The translations under genes were made by a program, and so were the position numbers. From Thermoplasmata archaeon (GTDB lineage Archaea > Thermoplasmatota > E2 > DHVEG-1): 12,842 nucleotides of DNA. Positions within the stretch are counted from its first letter, which is position 1; the number at the start of each line of letters is the position of its first letter. Shown here piece by piece: positions 6,709 through 12,842 of the stretch. The stretch spans positions 1-12,842 of the forward strand of contig QMTB01000026.1 in NCBI GenBank assembly GCA_003649845.1, read 5' to 3'. The notes beneath the pieces were generated by a model that saw only the letters and a program-made list of their open reading frames with translations, made no database searches and was not told the DNA's origin.

Positions 6709-6903
6709 ATACTTATTTTAACTGAGAGATAGATGAAGTTCTCGTATAATTCACATGTTTTCTCTAATTTTTTAGTTGACAAATAATATTCTTCTGTTTC
6801 GTTTATGTAATGGATTTTATTTGTATCTCTATAAGTTAACCCTCTTTGAAATCTATTTTTAAGGTAAACATTTTAATAAGAGATAAGGTATTCACCCAAC
6901 TCT

Positions 6904-7068
6904 ATGGAAATGGTAGATCGGTGTATATCCTGCGGGAAAGGATTCGTAGGTAAAGGATTCGTAACCTTCATCTGTCCAATGTGTGATACTGTTATTGGAC
7001 GATGTGGAAGCTGTAGAGAACAGAGTGTCAAATATACTTGTCCAACCTGTGGGTTCACTGGACCATAA
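6904..7068 (+). CDS. Small four-CxxC zinc-ribbon protein (HVO_2753-like)
   Basis: A 54-aa protein with four CxxC knuckles at Cys7/10, Cys24/27, Cys34/37 and Cys46/49. The pattern CISCG, CPMC, CGSC, CPTCG fits a double zinc ribbon binding two zinc ions. This matches the archaeal zinc-finger family typified by Haloferax volcanii HVO_2753, whose gene also sits next to the aEF1B gene, and the two are usually adjacent across euryarchaea. The molecular role is not settled. The position suggests a link to translation. Stop and aEF1B start are 24 nt apart, so they are probably cotranscribed. The start is ATG at 6904. A second ATG at 6910 is possible and would remove only two residues. No strong ribosome site precedes it, only AAGGT about 14 nt upstream. 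Confidence 0.88.
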   Translation: MEMVDRCISCGKGFVGKGFVTFICPMCDTVIGRCGSCREQSVKYTCPTCGFTGP

Positions 7069-7092
7069 AGAGATTTTAGGAGGAAAAGATAA

Positions 7093-7365
7093 ATGGGTGA
7101 AGTTATTGCTTTAATCCGTTTGATGCCAGATGGAGTAGTCAGCGACGAAGAATTACAGAATATATGGGATAGTGTTAAAAAAGTAGTTAAACCACCAGCT
7201 AAACTAGGAAGAATAGAGATAAAGGATATAGCCTTTGGTTTAAGAGGACTTGATGTAACTGTATCAGTACCTGATTCTGAAGGCGGGGTTGAACCAGTTG
7301 TTGAAGCTCTATCAAGCATAGAACAAGTTGAAAGCGTTGAAGTTGTTGATGTAGGTAGAATATAA
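7093..7365 (+). CDS. ef1b: Translation elongation factor 1 beta (aEF1B)
   Basis: This 90-aa guanine nucleotide exchange factor reloads EF-1 alpha with GTP after aminoacyl-tRNA delivery in the cytoplasm. The sequence covers the whole archaeal family: the N-terminal strand MGEVIALIRLMP, the central LGRI...IAFGLRGL motif (about residues 38-53), VPDSEGG (59-65), and the C-terminal VESVEVVDVGR that ends nearly all members. Length is the usual about 90 aa. A good ribosome site, TAGGAGG, lies about 9 nt before the ATG. It follows the zinc-ribbon gene and ends only 3 nt from the end of the convergent winged-helix gene, so no room is left for separate terminators between the two transcripts. Confidence 0.95.
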   Translation: MGEVIALIRLMPDGVVSDEELQNIWDSVKKVVKPPAKLGRIEIKDIAFGLRGLDVTVSVPDSEGGVEPVVEALSSIEQVESVEVVDVGRI

Positions 7366-7368
7366 GGT

Positions 7369-8055
7369 TTAAGCTGCTTTCTTAGGTTTATGGAGTTTCT
7401 TCTCCATCATTCTCTCTATAGCATTTATCCCTATCTCCGTTGGATAATACACTGGATAAGTTGAATGAGTAGTGTCTCCTTCTATAAGCTCAGCCATATA
7501 CATTTTTTTGATATGCCATTTTACAGTATGGTGATTCAAATTTAAAGCATGAGCTATCTCAAGTAGATGTTTACCAGGGTTTTCTTTTAGATATTTTAAT
7601 ATCCTATAGGCGTTTTTATTTCTCAGTATAGATTCAGCTATCGCCTCTCTCCTACTTTCTATTCCTCCTTCTACTAGATAATAAACTTTTTTTCCACCTA
7701 TACTTCTACTTCTAATTAGATTCGTTTGCTCTAATTTCCTTAGATGCCATGCAGCATTACTAGGTTTAAGATTAAGTTCTCTAGCTATCTCTCTTAGATG
7801 AGAACCAGGGTATTCATCTATATATTCATACAAGCTACGACGTATCTCTGTATCTAGGACATTCTCTGGTGTTACATATTTTATTCCACCATATGTAAGT
7901 AGAGCAAGGATCGCAATTATTGTTCCAATTATTAGTAGAAGGGTTTCATTATTCATGATATTTTGAGTACCCTGAGAGTCAGCATGAGCATTTATTGTTG
8001 CAAATAGCGTTAACACTACAACTATAAATATTATAGCTTCTACTCTATCTCTCAT
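7369..8055 (-). CDS. Membrane-anchored regulator with two winged-helix DNA-binding domains
   Basis: A 228-aa protein. Residues 7-22 form a first hydrophobic segment, ending near a possible signal-peptidase site (NAHADSQ). Residues 38-56 form a clear transmembrane helix. The remainder is soluble and should be cytoplasmic. It has two tandem winged-helix domains, about 70-130 (helices with HLREIARELNL and AAWHLRKLE) and 145-212 (HLLEIAHALNL and TVKWHIKKM), followed by a basic tail. Each has the MarR/ArsR-like pattern in which a recognition helix is followed by a wing. The protein would regulate genes while held at the membrane. Ligand and targets are unknown, and the short segment between the two hydrophobic stretches is too small for a sensor domain. 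It lies 52 nt downstream of gltX on the same strand, with a TATA-like CTTTTAAATTT at about 8095-8105, so it may be read from the operon or independently. Confidence 0.82.
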   Translation of the reverse strand: MRDRVEAIIFIVVVLTLFATINAHADSQGTQNIMNNETLLLIIGTIIAILALLTYGGIKYVTPENVLDTEIRRSLYEYIDEYPGSHLREIARELNLKPSNAAWHLRKLEQTNLIRSRSIGGKKVYYLVEGGIESRREAIAESILRNKNAYRILKYLKENPGKHLLEIAHALNLNHHTVKWHIKKMYMAELIEGDTTHSTYPVYYPTEIGINAIERMMEKKLHKPKKAA

Positions 8056-8107
8056 TATTACATCCCATCCGTTTTACAGTTTCCTTAAGGATTTGAAATT
8101 TAAAAGA

Positions 8108-9820
8108 TTATCGATGAGTGAAGAAACCTATTATCCCCTTATCTGTATGTTCTATTCTAACGAAACCGAATCTTTCAAACTGAATGATCTCACCATGGGA
8201 AGTATTTTTAATAGATTCCTCTGCTATTCCATGTATCTCTTCTAAACTATTTTCATTAAACTCATCGTTTATGTAGAGGCTATGTGGTATAAAAACAGTT
8301 ATAGGTATATATCTAGAGGTAGTCCATTGTATCCTCAGAGTATCTGGTATAAGCTCTTCTCCAATATATTCTCCATATACCACCTTATTTTTCTCTAGTA
8401 TCCGTATATTAAACAAATCTTTAAGTCTAAAAATAACTCCCTCTCTCAAACTATCTATATCTTCAAAAGGTATATAGAATATTTTATCTGTTTCAAATAT
8501 CCTTTCTCCAAGTTCTCTATTAGATGGGTGATATGGGATAGCTTTCTTTTTCTCTGGAGCGTTTTCTACGATAAGTTTTATAGGGTCTTTTATGAAAAAG
8601 AAACGCCTTGCAATGGGATCTAATATCTTCCTATTCTCTGCTTCTAGTAAACTAAAGGAAACTGTTGCTTCAGTTTTAGATACACCTTGAGATATAACAA
8701 AATTTCTTATAGCTTGCTTAGTGATTCCTCGTCTTTTTAAACCTCTTAGTGTTGGAAGACGGATGTCATCAAAACCAGTTACAACTCCTTTTTCAATTAA
8801 AGGATTTATCTTCCTTTTAGATACAGGCATACCTTCTATAGATAGACGCGAGAATTCTAATAGATAAGGTCTCCTCAACCCTAGTTTATCTAGTAAATAG
8901 AAATAACATTCATCTCTAAGTTCGTATTCCTTTGTTCTAAAAGGATGTGTAACTCCGCTTATACTATCTTCTACAGCTCCTGCGAAATCATAAGTAGGCC
9001 ATACTCTATATTTATCTCCTTGTATAGGGTGAGGGGTTTCTATGATTCTAAACAATGTAGGATCACGCATAGCAGTGTTATCACTCTTCATATCTCCTTT
9101 TAATCTGAGTATATAACCTGTTAGATGTGATAATATACCCTCCCATAATTCTAGATTCTCCTCTATGCTATTAGATCTACATTTACAAGCTATTCTATTT
9201 TTCCTATTTTTTTTAATTTCCTCAGGAGTGCAGTTGCATACATATGCATCTCCCTGTTGGATAAGTTGTTCTGCAAGTTTATAATGCTTTGATAGATGAT
9301 CAGATGTATTATATTCTTCATCCCATTCGATACCAAGCCATTGAAGATCTTCTTTTTGAGCATCATAGAACTCTAGTTTATCTTTATCTGGGTTTGTATC
9401 ATCAAATCTTAGGATAAATTTACCATCATATAGTTTAGCATATTCATAGTCCATTATAGCTGCTTTAGCATGACCAATATGCAGGTAACCATTTGGTTCA
9501 GGTGGAAAACGGGTAACTACTTTACCTTTTTCTGCATTTGGAAGAGGAGGTAAAGTGTATTCTTTAGTCTTCTTCTCTCTATACAATAATTCTGGTGCAA
9601 TCTCCTCTAGTTTCTCCCTTTGTATATCAAATGATAATCTATTAACCTCTTCTACAACTTTTTTTACAATTGGTATTATATCCCTAGGGTTATATCCTTT
9701 TTCTTTTAATGCTCCTATAACCTTTCCAAGTACTGCCTTCTCTTGGGCTTTACCATTAAACTGTATTGCATTTTGCAGAGAATACTTCAAAGCTATTTCT
9801 CTGATTTCTTCTATCTGCAT
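8108..9820 (-). CDS. gltX: Glutamyl-tRNA synthetase, archaeal type
   Basis: A 570-aa class I synthetase charging tRNA with glutamate in the cytoplasm. The N-terminal helical region (1-85) is typical of archaeal GluRS. The catalytic domain has PEPNGYLHIGH (HIGH at 114-117), RFDDTNP (138-144) and VSKRK (333-337) as the KMSKS equivalent. A pair of Cys-x-Cys motifs at 195/197 and 212/214 is a likely zinc knob. The C-terminal part is the beta-barrel anticodon-binding region shared with GlnRS and the archaeal/eukaryotic GluRS branch. In archaea lacking GlnRS this enzyme is non-discriminating and feeds the GatDE amidotransferase; that is family knowledge, not seen here. It starts 2 nt after the prenyl synthase stop, inside the isoprenoid operon, a linkage seen in other archaea. 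GlnRS is the alternative but less likely in this context. Confidence 0.94.
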   Translation of the reverse strand: MQIEEIREIALKYSLQNAIQFNGKAQEKAVLGKVIGALKEKGYNPRDIIPIVKKVVEEVNRLSFDIQREKLEEIAPELLYREKKTKEYTLPPLPNAEKGKVVTRFPPEPNGYLHIGHAKAAIMDYEYAKLYDGKFILRFDDTNPDKDKLEFYDAQKEDLQWLGIEWDEEYNTSDHLSKHYKLAEQLIQQGDAYVCNCTPEEIKKNRKNRIACKCRSNSIEENLELWEGILSHLTGYILRLKGDMKSDNTAMRDPTLFRIIETPHPIQGDKYRVWPTYDFAGAVEDSISGVTHPFRTKEYELRDECYFYLLDKLGLRRPYLLEFSRLSIEGMPVSKRKINPLIEKGVVTGFDDIRLPTLRGLKRRGITKQAIRNFVISQGVSKTEATVSFSLLEAENRKILDPIARRFFFIKDPIKLIVENAPEKKKAIPYHPSNRELGERIFETDKIFYIPFEDIDSLREGVIFRLKDLFNIRILEKNKVVYGEYIGEELIPDTLRIQWTTSRYIPITVFIPHSLYINDEFNENSLEEIHGIAEESIKNTSHGEIIQFERFGFVRIEHTDKGIIGFFTHR

Positions 9821-9822
9821 AT

Positions 9823-10803
9823 TTATTTCTCTCGTTTTATTGCATATCTAGCTAATTCCTCTAATATATCTTTAGAATATGAAGATTCTAATACATCTAG
9901 AGAATTAATTGCTTTCTCACTATATCTATTAGCTGTTTCCTCTGCATATCTAATGGATCCAATGTCTCTAAATAAATTATAAACCTCTCTTATCTCCTCA
10001 TCAGTAGCATCTTTTCTTCCAAAGAGTTTCTCTAATCTCTCTTTCTCCATACCTGTTGCATGGTTTAAAGCATGAACTGCAATAAGAGTTTTTTTACCAT
10101 TTCTAATATCATTCCCTATATCCTTTCCAAGTACATTTTCACTGCTGCTCATATCTAGATAGTCATCATGAATTTGAAATGCTAAACCTAGGTTTTCACC
10201 ATATTTTTTAAAAGCAATTCTTTTTTCTTCATCTACTCTGCCGCATAGAGCTCCTCCTTCAGATGCTATTCTGAAAAGAGCTGAAGTTTTCTTTTTAATC
10301 ATTTCCATATATTCTTCTTCAGAGATAATAGGTAGTTTCTCAAAATCCATATCTAGTTTCTGTCCCTCACATACCTCAATTATACCTTCAATTAAAATAT
10401 TATTTAACTCTCTAAATAGATAATCATCTTTTATCTCCCTTAGAGAAGCAAAAGCCTCTGCAAATAATAGATCACCTGCTAGAATAGCAGTCGCTTCATC
10501 ATACGCTATATGAACCGTTGGTATATTCCTACGGAGATGAGATTTATCCATTATATCATCATGTACCAAAGTGAAATTATGCATAAGTTCAAGGGCTACT
10601 GCATATGGTAAAGCATTTTCTTTGCTACCAGATACTGCTTCACATGAAAGCATTACTAGCACAGGTCTCAACCTTTTACCACCTGCAAAAGGTAGATGTC
10701 TAGCAGCATCATAAAGTTCTACAGGTGAACCATCATCTAAAAAAGAATATAGTTTTTTATTAAAAACATCAGCTCTAACCTCTATCTCATATTTTAGGTT
10801 CAT
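9823..10803 (-). CDS. idsA: Geranylgeranyl diphosphate synthase (short-chain trans-prenyl synthase)
   Basis: This 326-aa all-alpha prenyltransferase condenses IPP with allylic diphosphates to make the C20 (and C15) precursors of archaeal ether lipids. Motifs are GGKRLRP (41-47), the first Asp-rich motif DDIMD (82-86), GQKLD (147-151), KKT (171-173) and the second Asp-rich motif DDYLD (213-217). Phe77, five residues before the first Asp-rich motif, is the chain-length stop described for archaeal type I GGPP synthases, which supports C20 as the product. The start overlaps the end of the idi2 gene by 17 nt. GGGAGG and AGGTG upstream give a strong ribosome site lying inside idi2, so translation is probably coupled. 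Confidence 0.93.
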   Translation of the reverse strand: MNLKYEIEVRADVFNKKLYSFLDDGSPVELYDAARHLPFAGGKRLRPVLVMLSCEAVSGSKENALPYAVALELMHNFTLVHDDIMDKSHLRRNIPTVHIAYDEATAILAGDLLFAEAFASLREIKDDYLFRELNNILIEGIIEVCEGQKLDMDFEKLPIISEEEYMEMIKKKTSALFRIASEGGALCGRVDEEKRIAFKKYGENLGLAFQIHDDYLDMSSSENVLGKDIGNDIRNGKKTLIAVHALNHATGMEKERLEKLFGRKDATDEEIREVYNLFRDIGSIRYAEETANRYSEKAINSLDVLESSYSKDILEELARYAIKREK

Positions 10804-11827
10804 ATAACACCTCTACCTCCCTCATCTTTGCTATATTCTTTGATCCAGTTAAAAACATCGCTGTTTTAAGTTCCCTAATTATAATATCAATCTCAGATAT
10901 AGCATTACCTTCTATAGCTGGTTTAAGTAAAGCCCTAGCGATACCTGCAGAGTTTGCTCCAAGTGCAAGTGATTTTGCAACATCTAATCCATTCCTTATA
11001 CCACCGGTTGCTATAATGGGTAACCTCCAATTTGTAGCTTCCCCTACATTTAGAATAGATTTAGGAGTAGAGATACCCCAATTCCAAAAGGTTTCTCCAA
11101 CTCTAGAATACAATTTATTAGAATAGATCTCTGCTCTATAATGTTCTATCGCTGCAAAGGATGTACCGCTTAATCCACCTACATCTACTCCAGAAATATT
11201 TGTTTTAGAGATACGCTGTGCAACATCAAAGGATATACCTGCACCTGATTCTTTTACAATGACAGGTATATCTAAATCTTTTGCTAGTAGATCTATCTCT
11301 TTAAGGCAGCCTTTAGCTTGTGTTTCTCCTTCAAATTGAACAGCTTCTTGAAGAAAATTTAGGCATACAGCTAGAATATCTGCATCAATCATATCAATCA
11401 TTATATTTGCATACTCTAATGTTTTCTTATGTCCCCATAAGACAATTTGAGAAGCACCAATATTTGCAATTCTAATAGGTATATCATAATCTTTAACAAC
11501 ACTGTAAGTATGTTTCAACTCAGAGGATTCCAATGCAGCTCTCTGAGAACCAACACCCATTCCAATTTGAAAATTCTCAGCTGCTTTGGCTAGATTTTCA
11601 TTGATACTTTTAGCTTTAGCGTATCCTCCTGTCATACCAGATATAATTATAGGTGCTCCAAGTTTTTTCTTGAAAAACTCTATTTCAAGGTCTATCTCTT
11701 CGAAATTTAATTCAGGTAATGCATTATGTATTAGAATAACATCATCCCAATAGTTATGATTTGTAGAGACATCCTTCTCAAGGGATATCCTTACATGTTC
11801 ATCTTTTCTATTCTCTATCTGATTCAT
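10787..11827 (-). CDS. fni: Type 2 isopentenyl-diphosphate delta-isomerase (FMN, NAD(P)H)
   Basis: This 346-aa TIM-barrel flavoenzyme interconverts IPP and DMAPP. Motifs (numbering from this start) are NRKDEH (5-10), SGMTGG (63-68), GMGVGSQR (89-96), KESGAGIS (192-199), VDVGGLSGTSF (214-224) and ATGGIRNG (273-280). The catalytic segment usually written HLNxxQE reads CLNFLQE: Asn157, Gln160 and Glu161 are kept but His155 is Cys, and the usual PEG is FEG. The start is the ATG at 11827, 2 nt after the ipk stop. An in-frame ATG at 11854 would add nine residues not seen in the family and overlap ipk. The gene sits between ipk and idsA, which makes its role in lipid precursor supply secure, even if the Cys raises a mechanistic question. 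Confidence 0.92.
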   Translation of the reverse strand: MNQIENRKDEHVRISLEKDVSTNHNYWDDVILIHNALPELNFEEIDLEIEFFKKKLGAPIIISGMTGGYAKAKSINENLAKAAENFQIGMGVGSQRAALESSELKHTYSVVKDYDIPIRIANIGASQIVLWGHKKTLEYANIMIDMIDADILAVCLNFLQEAVQFEGETQAKGCLKEIDLLAKDLDIPVIVKESGAGISFDVAQRISKTNISGVDVGGLSGTSFAAIEHYRAEIYSNKLYSRVGETFWNWGISTPKSILNVGEATNWRLPIIATGGIRNGLDVAKSLALGANSAGIARALLKPAIEGNAISEIDIIIRELKTAMFLTGSKNIAKMREVEVLYEPKI

Positions 11828-11829
11828 GA

Positions 11830-12600
11830 TCAACAACCTTTTACAGTAGTACATATAGTAGATCTCTCATGTAAAACATCGTATAAACGTTCAGGTTTAT
11901 TACCGTTTACCAGGATAGTATCTATATTTAACTTAGAAATCTCCACTATCTTCTGTATTTTACCTTCCATACCAGATGTTACATCAGAATGATTATCAAG
12001 AGTGGTTTTTAAATCCAATAGTTTATCAGAAGATATCTCTCTAATAAACTCAGCGTTTTTATCTATTTTAGGATTAGCTGTGTATAATCCATCTTCATCT
12101 ATAACAAATATAACCTTACTAGGATGAAAATACTCTGCAAGAGCTAAAACAAGGTCATCTCCAGAACATATTGAACAACCCTTTGTTTTATCAAGTACTA
12201 CATCTCCAAATGTAACAGGCATAAAACCTTTTTCTAGATAACTCTCAAAAAAATCATAGTTAATTAAATCCAATTTGTTATTATTAAAATAGATAAAACT
12301 ATGCGGGGCGATTGATACAGCAGGTATACTATGTTTATGCAGAGAGTTTAAAACAAGTGTGTTAAGTTTTTGAACTAATGCATGTGTCTCTGCAAAACCT
12401 TTTTTTTGCATATCTGAACTACAACCTTTATTTAATTGGTATTTCTCTGCAAGTATATGTCCAAAGGATCCCGCTCCATGGACAAGTAATATCTTTCTAT
12501 TCTGCATCTTCTCTGCCAGTGCATCCATTGTATATTCTCTATAAACACCGAGTTTGGATTTATCTGTAATTATACTTCCACCGATTTTAATGACGAACAT
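11830..12600 (-). CDS. ipk: Isopentenyl phosphate kinase
   Basis: A 256-aa amino-acid-kinase-fold enzyme that phosphorylates isopentenyl phosphate to IPP, the last step of the archaeal variant mevalonate pathway. It has the N-terminal KIGGS (5-9) for ATP phosphates and HGAGSFGH (41-48), whose His48 is the family's diagnostic and catalytic histidine. It also has PVTFGDVV and CSGDDL in the centre, and DVTSGMEGK near residues 205-213. The last is usually DVTGGM, so a Gly is Ser here. Length is normal. The gene leads the tight run ipk-fni-idsA-gltX. No ribosome site precedes the ATG. A TATA-like CTTTTAGATA on the minus strand (12637-12628) lies about 33 nt upstream, so a near-leaderless mRNA is plausible. 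Confidence 0.92.
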   Translation of the reverse strand: MFVIKIGGSIITDKSKLGVYREYTMDALAEKMQNRKILLVHGAGSFGHILAEKYQLNKGCSSDMQKKGFAETHALVQKLNTLVLNSLHKHSIPAVSIAPHSFIYFNNNKLDLINYDFFESYLEKGFMPVTFGDVVLDKTKGCSICSGDDLVLALAEYFHPSKVIFVIDEDGLYTANPKIDKNAEFIREISSDKLLDLKTTLDNHSDVTSGMEGKIQKIVEISKLNIDTILVNGNKPERLYDVLHERSTICTTVKGC

Positions 12601-12842
12601 AGTTATACTAGAGGGAAAACATTCTTCTATCTAAAAGTTTTCTCCTACCACTTGGGAAAATTCTCACTATGTTGAAGATGTTATATAGCAAAATCGAGGG
12701 TTTTAGTATCCTATTGAATTATTATGGATTGTAAAAGCATTTTGTTTGAAAGGTTTATATGTTGCTGTATTTTAGTAATGTTTGATATATTATGTTTGAT
12801 ATATTGTTATTTAATTCTAATCTTTTATGAAGTCTAATCTAT
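12601..12842. promoter_or_regulatory. Upstream region of the isoprenoid operon, no gene seen
   Basis: This 242-bp AT-rich stretch has the probable ipk TATA box (12628-12637, minus). On the plus strand GGTTTATATG (12752-12761) is TATA-like and might serve a gene to the right of the window. The only reading frames are very short. A tandem 14-bp repeat lies at 12778-12805. Confidence 0.4.
12778..12805. repeat. Two perfect tandem 14-bp repeats
   Basis: ATGTTTGATATATT occurs at 12778-12791 and again, without a gap, at 12792-12805. It lies in noncoding DNA close to the right edge. It may be replication slippage or a duplicated binding site. Confidence 0.8.

Larger units (their letters stand above)
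6542..6903. promoter_or_regulatory. Divergent intergenic region between tbp operon and zinc-ribbon/aEF1B genes
   Basis: This 362-bp stretch contains several control signals: the tbp TATA box in its inverted repeat (6558-6590), the composite element copy B (6648-6688) and a TATA-like box inside a second inverted repeat (6682-6708). A further TATA-like CTATTTTTAAGG at 6853-6864 would place a start site about 20 nt before the zinc-ribbon gene. An 18-codon frame (6733-6786, plus) lies after the second inverted repeat but has no visible ribosome site. The rest is AT-rich with nothing recognisable. Confidence 0.6.

Noticed and set aside
6873..7319. 148-codon open frame on the minus strand across the zinc-ribbon and aEF1B genes
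   Set aside because: It is antisense to two recognised genes, its composition (Ser/Thr/Pro/Leu-rich) is that of a shadow frame, and it matches no known family.
8108..9820. Glutaminyl-tRNA synthetase
   Set aside because: The core fold is shared, but the N-terminal helical region, the archaeal operon context and the usual absence of GlnRS in archaea favour GluRS.
12778..12837. Short frame beginning at the tandem repeat (MFDIL...)
   Set aside because: It is only 19 codons, hydrophobic and low in complexity, and explained by the AT-rich repeat.
1..12842. tRNA, rRNA, CRISPR array, transposon or phage genes
   Set aside because: No cloverleaf, regularly spaced repeat-spacer pattern, transposase or phage protein was seen by eye on either strand. 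A covariance-model search was not possible.

Overview
The window is about 12.8 kb of AT-rich archaeal DNA holding eleven convincing protein genes. No RNA gene, CRISPR array, insertion sequence or phage gene is visible. The archaeal assignment rests on two TATA-binding proteins, archaeal EF-1 beta (aEF1B), archaeal-type GluRS, geranylgeranyl diphosphate synthase, type 2 IPP isomerase, isopentenyl phosphate kinase, and archaeal TATA boxes close to start codons. The secreted beta-propeller protein with a C-terminal PKD-like domain and the membrane-anchored tandem winged-helix protein resemble proteins common in Thermoplasmatota and related euryarchaea. That finer placement is inference.

Layout, left to right. 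Positions 1-277 are the pyruvate carboxylase upstream region. pycB and pycA (278-3570, plus strand) encode a two-subunit, biotin-dependent pyruvate carboxylase. Converging on them is a secreted eight-bladed PQQ-like propeller protein (3634-5283, minus). Next come two tandem, 4-nt-overlapping TATA-binding protein genes (5406-6541, minus): the first in the transcript is divergent, the second canonical. A 362-bp divergent intergenic region separates them from a 54-aa four-CxxC zinc-ribbon gene and the aEF1B gene (6904-7365, plus). From 7369 to 12600 everything is on the minus strand. Reading in the direction of transcription it is isopentenyl phosphate kinase, type 2 IPP isomerase, (geranylgeranyl) diphosphate synthase, glutamyl-tRNA synthetase and a membrane-anchored regulator with two winged-helix domains. 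The first four are packed with 2-nt gaps or a 17-nt overlap and look like one operon.

How the genes work together. PycAB makes oxaloacetate from pyruvate and bicarbonate. Ipk, Idi2 and the prenyl synthase carry isopentenyl phosphate through IPP and DMAPP to the C20 precursor of archaeal ether lipids. The tbp, zinc-ribbon, aEF1B and gltX genes serve transcription and translation. The secreted propeller is of unknown role.

The most interesting signals are regulatory. (1) A composite element, GTTGCAA / AAGGGAG / GGGTATTTACT, occurs upstream of pycB and upstream of the tbp operon, in the same orientation relative to both genes. (2) The tbp TATA box sits in the middle of a perfect 9-bp inverted repeat. 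A second TATA-like box in the same intergenic region sits in the middle of a perfect 7-bp inverted repeat (TTGCAAC-N13-GTTGCAA). (3) The divergent TBP has lost the acidic TFB-contact motif, a DNA-contacting Thr and one stirrup residue, all in its second repeat only. Together these suggest a specialised TBP pair with its own promoter control.
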